Positions 23,443-26,338 of a stretch of 26,338 bases of DNA are shown here, in pieces; positions within the stretch are counted from its first letter, which is position 1, and each line of letters begins with the position of its first letter. Both the position numbers and the translations under genes were made by a program. The notes beneath the pieces were generated by a model that was given only the letters and a program-made list of their open reading frames with translations, did no database searches and was not told where the DNA came from. Origin of the DNA: a virus. The DNA is taken from the IMG/VR virus record IMGVR_UViG_3300022072_000116, positions 1 to 26,338 of that record; one strand, given 5' to 3'.

Positions 23443-23850
23443 CTAAGCCATTGTTACAGCGATTTGAGCAGTAACGCCCGCGCCAGTTGTTACGTTTTCA
23501 GATGCATAACCAACCAAACCACCAGTTACTGTTTTAGTTACTTGACCAAGTGCGCCAATGTAAAGCTTGTCATTTTTTAGCACTGTTTGTGATGCAGCAA
23601 GAATTAACGTACGTAAATCGCCATCGTTAATCTGATAAGCGTTACCACCAGCAGAGGCAGCAACTAATTCGCAACCATTCGTTGAGTATTGATTATCGCC
23701 AAATACGAACAAGCGAAGTGTGCTATCGGCTGCGGCAGCGAATGCGCCAGCGGCAGTAACGTTACCTAAAGTGCCCGGTGTAACTGCTGCGGCATTGGTC
23801 ACAACTTGAGATACTGCGTGGCCATCTAATAAAACGGTTTTATAAGCCAT
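23443..23850 (-). CDS. Probable capsid decoration protein
   Basis: This 135-residue Ala/Val/Thr/Gly-rich beta protein lies between the protease/scaffold and the major capsid genes, exactly where siphoviruses encode head-stabilising decoration proteins (lambda D or DUF2190-like). Short strands alternate with AAGA and TTG turns. No motif gives a firm family. It starts two bases past the protease start region, with a good ATG (23850) and tight spacing to both neighbours, so it belongs to the same capsid transcript. Confidence 0.75.
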   Translation of the reverse strand: MAYKTVLLDGHAVSQVVTNAAAVTPGTLGNVTAAGAFAAAADSTLRLFVFGDNQYSTNGCELVAASAGGNAYQINDGDLRTLILAASQTVLKNDKLYIGALGQVTKTVTGGLVGYASENVTTGAGVTAQIAVTMA

Positions 23851-23852
23851 GA

Positions 23853-24266
23853 TTAAAATACCTCATCTTGTGTTTCTGTCGCGTCAAAACCAGCAGAAGC
23901 ATTGCCAGTAATCGCGCCAACATTTTTAGCATATAGGTTATCTAACGTAGCGCTATTCATTGCTAGCAATGACGCTTCATCAAGACCTAATGCAGCAATT
24001 TTAGAATTACCTGCAAGTGCTTTGGCTTTTTTGGCCTTAGCTTCTTCTTCGGCGGTCATTTCTTTTTTCTTCATGTCCGACATTTCTTTTTTCATGTCAG
24101 CCATGTTTGCAGCTAAATCTTTAGCCCATGCAGGCACTTTATCAGTGTTAGCCGCTGGAGCTGCTGCATTTACTTCTGTGTACTTTACAAGCAGATCGGC
24201 ATCAGTGATTTCAGCGTTAACCGAAATACCCTTAGCCTCCAATCCTGCCAACATTAATTTGCGCAT
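23853..24266 (-). CDS. Nested scaffold protein from an internal start
   Basis: Inside the protease-scaffold gene, an in-frame ATG at 24266 is preceded by GAGGAT with 6 bases spacing, an almost ideal Shine-Dalgarno. The product would be 137 residues (MRKLMLAGLEAKGIS onward), that is, the scaffold part without the protease. Many phages (for example lambda C and Nu3) make scaffold from such an internal start. Here the signal is seen directly, but use of it is inference. Confidence 0.6.
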   Translation of the reverse strand: MRKLMLAGLEAKGISVNAEITDADLLVKYTEVNAAAPAANTDKVPAWAKDLAANMADMKKEMSDMKKKEMTAEEEAKAKKAKALAGNSKIAALGLDEASLLAMNSATLDNLYAKNVGAITGNASAGFDATETQDEVF

Positions 24267-24998
24267 TGAGTTATCCTCGTTAGTGTTTAATTCTGTGACA
24301 TTTACGTCATCAGTATGATTGTATCTTGTTTTATCGTCATGTGCAAAGTTTAGCGTTTGCATGAACTGTTTGAATTTATCAAACAAACCTTGATCTTCAT
24401 TCGCTTCAACAAACGCATCCAGGTTAACGATTATTTCAGTTGCATCAGCATTGAAGTTGATGAACGTATCTTTACCGCCTGCTGGGGCTTCTGATTCGTG
24501 CAGTAACGCAAGGTGATCGTATTTCTGGTTAGTCGCAATAGCAAAGTATTTTGTGCCTGAGTTATTAACGCCCTCAGTCATTTCACGCGAACTAAACAGG
24601 CCAGTTGATACTCCAATAGGTTTTTTGCTTTCCAACTGATTGTAATACCACTCACCATCTTTTTGAGCTTTTAACGTGGCCTTTCTGATTTTAGCATCGA
24701 CATAGTGAACGCCATTCACATGGTAATTCTTTTCAACACTACCACCAGAAAAATGATTCACTAACGCTTCACCCTCATTAGCGCTAATGAACTCGCCAGC
24801 ATCGTTCTTAGGGTGACCTAATGTCATAACTCGACCATTGATACTCGGCATACCTTTTGCGTTGTCCTCAGCTCGATACAGTAAGCCATTCATAACAGCG
24901 CCGTCGACAGTCACAGGAATTTTCTTTAAGTGAAAGAACTCCTTTGATTCTGAAATCTGGCTCTTGCCAACGTTTGTGATTAATCTAATTTTTTGCAT
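23853..24998 (-). CDS. Prohead protease-scaffold fusion, DUF2213-like
   Basis: This 381-residue protein has an N-terminal region (about 1-190) like DUF2213-type phage prohead proteases: FHLKKIPVTVDGAVMNGLLYRAE, GRVMTLGHPKN near residue 57, and a YDHLALLHESEAPAG segment near 160-174 with His and Ser residues that may be catalytic. The C-terminal half is highly charged and Ala/Lys/Glu-rich with coiled-coil character (290-345), as expected for the scaffold that guides capsid assembly and is then destroyed. A GGAGG site lies 5 bases ahead of the ATG, and a promoter lies about 30 bases upstream. It is the first gene of the capsid transcript. Confidence 0.82.
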   Translation of the reverse strand: MQKIRLITNVGKSQISESKEFFHLKKIPVTVDGAVMNGLLYRAEDNAKGMPSINGRVMTLGHPKNDAGEFISANEGEALVNHFSGGSVEKNYHVNGVHYVDAKIRKATLKAQKDGEWYYNQLESKKPIGVSTGLFSSREMTEGVNNSGTKYFAIATNQKYDHLALLHESEAPAGGKDTFINFNADATEIIVNLDAFVEANEDQGLFDKFKQFMQTLNFAHDDKTRYNHTDDVNVTELNTNEDNSMRKLMLAGLEAKGISVNAEITDADLLVKYTEVNAAAPAANTDKVPAWAKDLAANMADMKKEMSDMKKKEMTAEEEAKAKKAKALAGNSKIAALGLDEASLLAMNSATLDNLYAKNVGAITGNASAGFDATETQDEVF

Positions 24999-25023
24999 TG
25001 CGCCCTCCAGCGTTGATTAACTG

Positions 25024-25053
25024 ATTATACCGCCAATCACTGATTTAGTACAA
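25024..25053 (-). promoter_or_regulatory. Promoter for the capsid genes (Unit A)
   Basis: On the minus strand a perfect TATAAT (complement of 25024-25029) has TTGTAC 18 bases upstream as a weak -35 (3 of 6). The transcript would start about 20 bases ahead of the GGAGG site of the protease gene. Confidence 0.62.
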
Positions 25054-25097
25054 AATTTAGTTCATGGGTGATTGTGGATTTTTCAGGGAAAAAGTTG

Positions 25098-25435
25098 CCC
25101 TAACGTAAAAGCCAGTGTTTATGCGGTTTTCAGACGATTTACTAAATGTTGTGGATTATCGTTGGATTTGTTAATTTTTTGGTAACTTATTATAAATAAA
25201 GAAGAATATACTATATATATGTATTAATGGGGTAATTATTACTAATTCTTTATATTTATTAATTCTACTAAATTATTTTGTAGTTAGATTTTTATCTTTG
25301 GATAGGTATTTAGTCTACTAGACCGTATTTTTGCCCTAAACAAAGCTAAAAACGTATTAAAACATCATGCAATCAACAGCTTGTGAGCCTTTTATTTTTC
25401 CTTAAATTTTCCCTAAAAAATCCAATTTACCCTAA
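25098..25435. repeat. Four scattered CCCTAA motifs
   Basis: CCCTAA occurs at 25098-25103, 25334-25339, 25411-25416 and 25430-25435, each preceded by a T-rich base context (TTG, TTTG, TTTT or TTTA). All lie in the same orientation in a non-coding region. They may be iterons for a replication initiator or a regulator, or arm-type sites; which is unknown. Confidence 0.5.
25313..25323. repeat. 11-base palindrome
   Basis: GTCTACTAGAC has perfect 5-base arms around one central C. It lies in the middle of the intergenic region and is a possible binding site for a dimeric protein. Confidence 0.4.
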
Positions 25436-25502
25436 GATTATGCAAGTGCATGATTATTAACTGGAATAGCCAAGGCATTTAAAATCCAGTGATTTTTACG
25501 CC

Positions 25503-25579
25503 TGTTTGAATTTGTATGTTTTAGGCGTTTATTTTGTTTGAATTGCGGATTATGTCAGCATATTGATAAGAATTGATAA
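25503..25579. repeat. Direct repeats upstream of the right-hand gene
   Basis: TGTTTGAATT occurs at 25503-25512 and 25535-25544, 32 bases apart. ATTGATAA occurs at 25562-25569 and 25572-25579 with a 10-base period, placing both copies on the same face of the helix just before a possible -35 at 25585. They may bind an activator or repressor. Confidence 0.5.
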
Positions 25580-25584
25580 AGTTG

Positions 25585-25613
25585 TTGCGCTTTGGCTGGT
25601 TAGTTAGTATTAT
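25585..25613 (+). promoter_or_regulatory. Possible promoter for the right-hand gene
   Basis: TATTAT at 25608-25613 has a weak TTGCGC 17 bases upstream (25585-25590). It lies next to the ATTGATAA repeats and about 140 bases before the coding start. Confidence 0.4.
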
Positions 25614-25691
25614 TTGCCCCGTTCGGATGTGTGGCGCATATGAACAAAGCAAACCTTAAAACGAAAGAATTTGACTATGAGCGAAAAGGAC

Positions 25692-25710
25692 AGGAGGCAC
25701 TTTCACCTCC
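25692..25710 (+). other. Hairpin holding a consensus Shine-Dalgarno with no start codon behind it
   Basis: GGAGG (25693-25697) pairs with CCTCC (25706-25710) over an 8-base loop, forming a hairpin that buries an AGGAGG ribosome site. No ATG, GTG or TTG follows at usable distance. It may be a leader-RNA hairpin or a false signal. Confidence 0.3.
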
Positions 25711-25750
25711 GCGCCACCCTTAGTAGCTCGCCCAAATTAGGTAACTCACA

Positions 25751-26338
25751 ATGCAAGAAATTCCGACACAACCAACAATAAGTAGCTTATCACTAGCTTT
25801 ACTCATTGGTAGCAATAACTATCAAGAAATAAATTCCATCGCAACTAGATTGTATTGTGCAGGAATTATATCAACAAACCCAAACCATAAAAATGCTGGC
25901 GAATGCAACCTAACTAGAGTGGACTCAATTATAATTGTCGCCCAATCTTACCCCCTATTAGCGTCTAAGGTAATTGATTACTGGGATCGCATTCAAGACA
26001 AAACAAACCAACTAATATCATATACGGATTTAGATCAAAGATTAACCGCTATTGAGAGTGCTGGTGATATTTATAGTAACTCTGATTTGCTATTCAAACA
26101 GGATAAGTTTGACCGACAAGATGTAGGGTTATCTATTCAGGTTGCTAACGCTAACCACCTAAGCACATGTGAAGCTATTGAAGTTAGACTTAATTACTTT
26201 AACGGCTTGCAACCTGACGGAATGGAATCAAAATCAGCTAGCGGCATAAAAGGCGTCGCCTCATCTGCTTCGCAATATTGGCGCGTAATACTTGCGCCGG
26301 ATGGATGGTCAAGAGGAACTGATCGCATTGATTATTTT
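25751..26338 (+). CDS. Partial gene with Rha-like N-terminal resemblance
   Basis: The ATG at 25751 opens 196 codons that run off the window end without a stop. A weak AGGT precedes it. Residues 53-82 (NLTRVDSIIIVAQSYPLLASKVIDYWDRI) match, in order of hydrophobic and polar positions, the end of the Rha/phage regulatory domain (pattern LT-rxx---lvxgY---l--kVIdrWxel). The rest of the protein is not recognised. If correct, it would be a phage regulator and the first plus-strand gene of a block beyond the window. The similarity is by eye and weak. Confidence 0.5.
   Translation, partial: MQEIPTQPTISSLSLALLIGSNNYQEINSIATRLYCAGIISTNPNHKNAGECNLTRVDSIIIVAQSYPLLASKVIDYWDRIQDKTNQLISYTDLDQRLTAIESAGDIYSNSDLLFKQDKFDRQDVGLSIQVANANHLSTCEAIEVRLNYFNGLQPDGMESKSASGIKGVASSASQYWRVILAPDGWSRGTDRIDYF

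Larger units (their letters stand above)
24999..25750. other. Long AT-rich intergenic control region
   Basis: This stretch of about 750 bases has no convincing protein gene. It holds the capsid promoter at its left edge, four CCCTAA motifs, an AT tract around 25185-25230 (TATATATA type), an 11-base palindrome at 25313-25323, direct repeats at 25503-25579, a possible plus-strand promoter and an Shine-Dalgarno-containing hairpin near the right-hand gene. The mix of repeats and AT-rich DNA suits a replication origin or a regulatory switch region. Neither is proved. Confidence 0.6.

Noticed and set aside
24999-25620. CRISPR array or tRNA gene in the long intergenic region.
   Set aside because: Repeats are too short and irregularly spaced for an array, and no cloverleaf is visible.
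25640-25778. Two overlapping short frames (27 residues at 25640 and about 34 residues at 25677) ahead of the right-hand gene.
   Set aside because: Neither has a clear ribosome site, they overlap each other in different frames, and the second runs into the start of the right-hand gene.

Overview
The window is a block of a tailed double-stranded DNA phage (or prophage) genome. It carries most of the structural genes of a siphovirus-like particle: capsid maturation protease/scaffold, major capsid protein, neck proteins, tail tube, tail tape measure, an NlpC/P60 tail peptidase, a lambda J-type tip protein and several fibres or spikes. The long non-contractile-tail gene set, Gram-negative-style signals (Shine-Dalgarno sites, sigma-70 promoters) and AT-rich composition suggest a gammaproteobacterial host, possibly marine or aquatic. 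The exact host cannot be read from the sequence. Portal, terminase, endolysin, integrase and repressor are not in the window.

Layout, left to right. A plus-strand gene ends at 125 and faces a bidirectional terminator. Unit B (14940 to 180, minus strand) runs from small and membrane proteins through neck/connector genes, tail terminator, tail tube, tape measure chaperone, tape measure, tip proteins, the J-like tip, a beta-helix tailspike, a secreted NodB-type deacetylase and three beta-rich fibre-associated proteins. A plus-strand island (15031-17011) holds an unknown 195-residue protein and an HTH plus metallophosphoesterase protein. Its promoter is the face-to-face mirror of the Unit B promoter. 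Unit A (24998 to 17072, minus strand) encodes protease/scaffold, a putative decoration protein, the capsid protein, small proteins, and then a cassette of spike and fibre-like proteins. The right end (24999-25750) is a long AT-rich intergenic region with four CCCTAA motifs, other repeats and a palindrome. It leads to a plus-strand gene with weak Rha-type resemblance that runs off the window.

How the genes work together. Capsid genes are followed by a terminator and a new extended -10 promoter, so the spike cassette (117, 51, 731, 326, 140 and 292 residues) looks like a self-contained transcription unit inserted between the capsid and neck genes. The second adsorption cassette sits in the usual place after J. 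The phage may therefore carry two separate glycan-targeting systems: a beta-helix spike plus a periplasm-directed polysaccharide deacetylase at the tail tip, and a beta-propeller plus beta-helix spike whose location next to the capsid genes leaves open whether it sits on head or tail. Genes within units are tightly packed, with many TAATG or ATGA overlaps implying translational coupling. Three small genes (25, 51 and 54 residues) have good start signals. A nested in-frame scaffold start is visible inside the protease gene.
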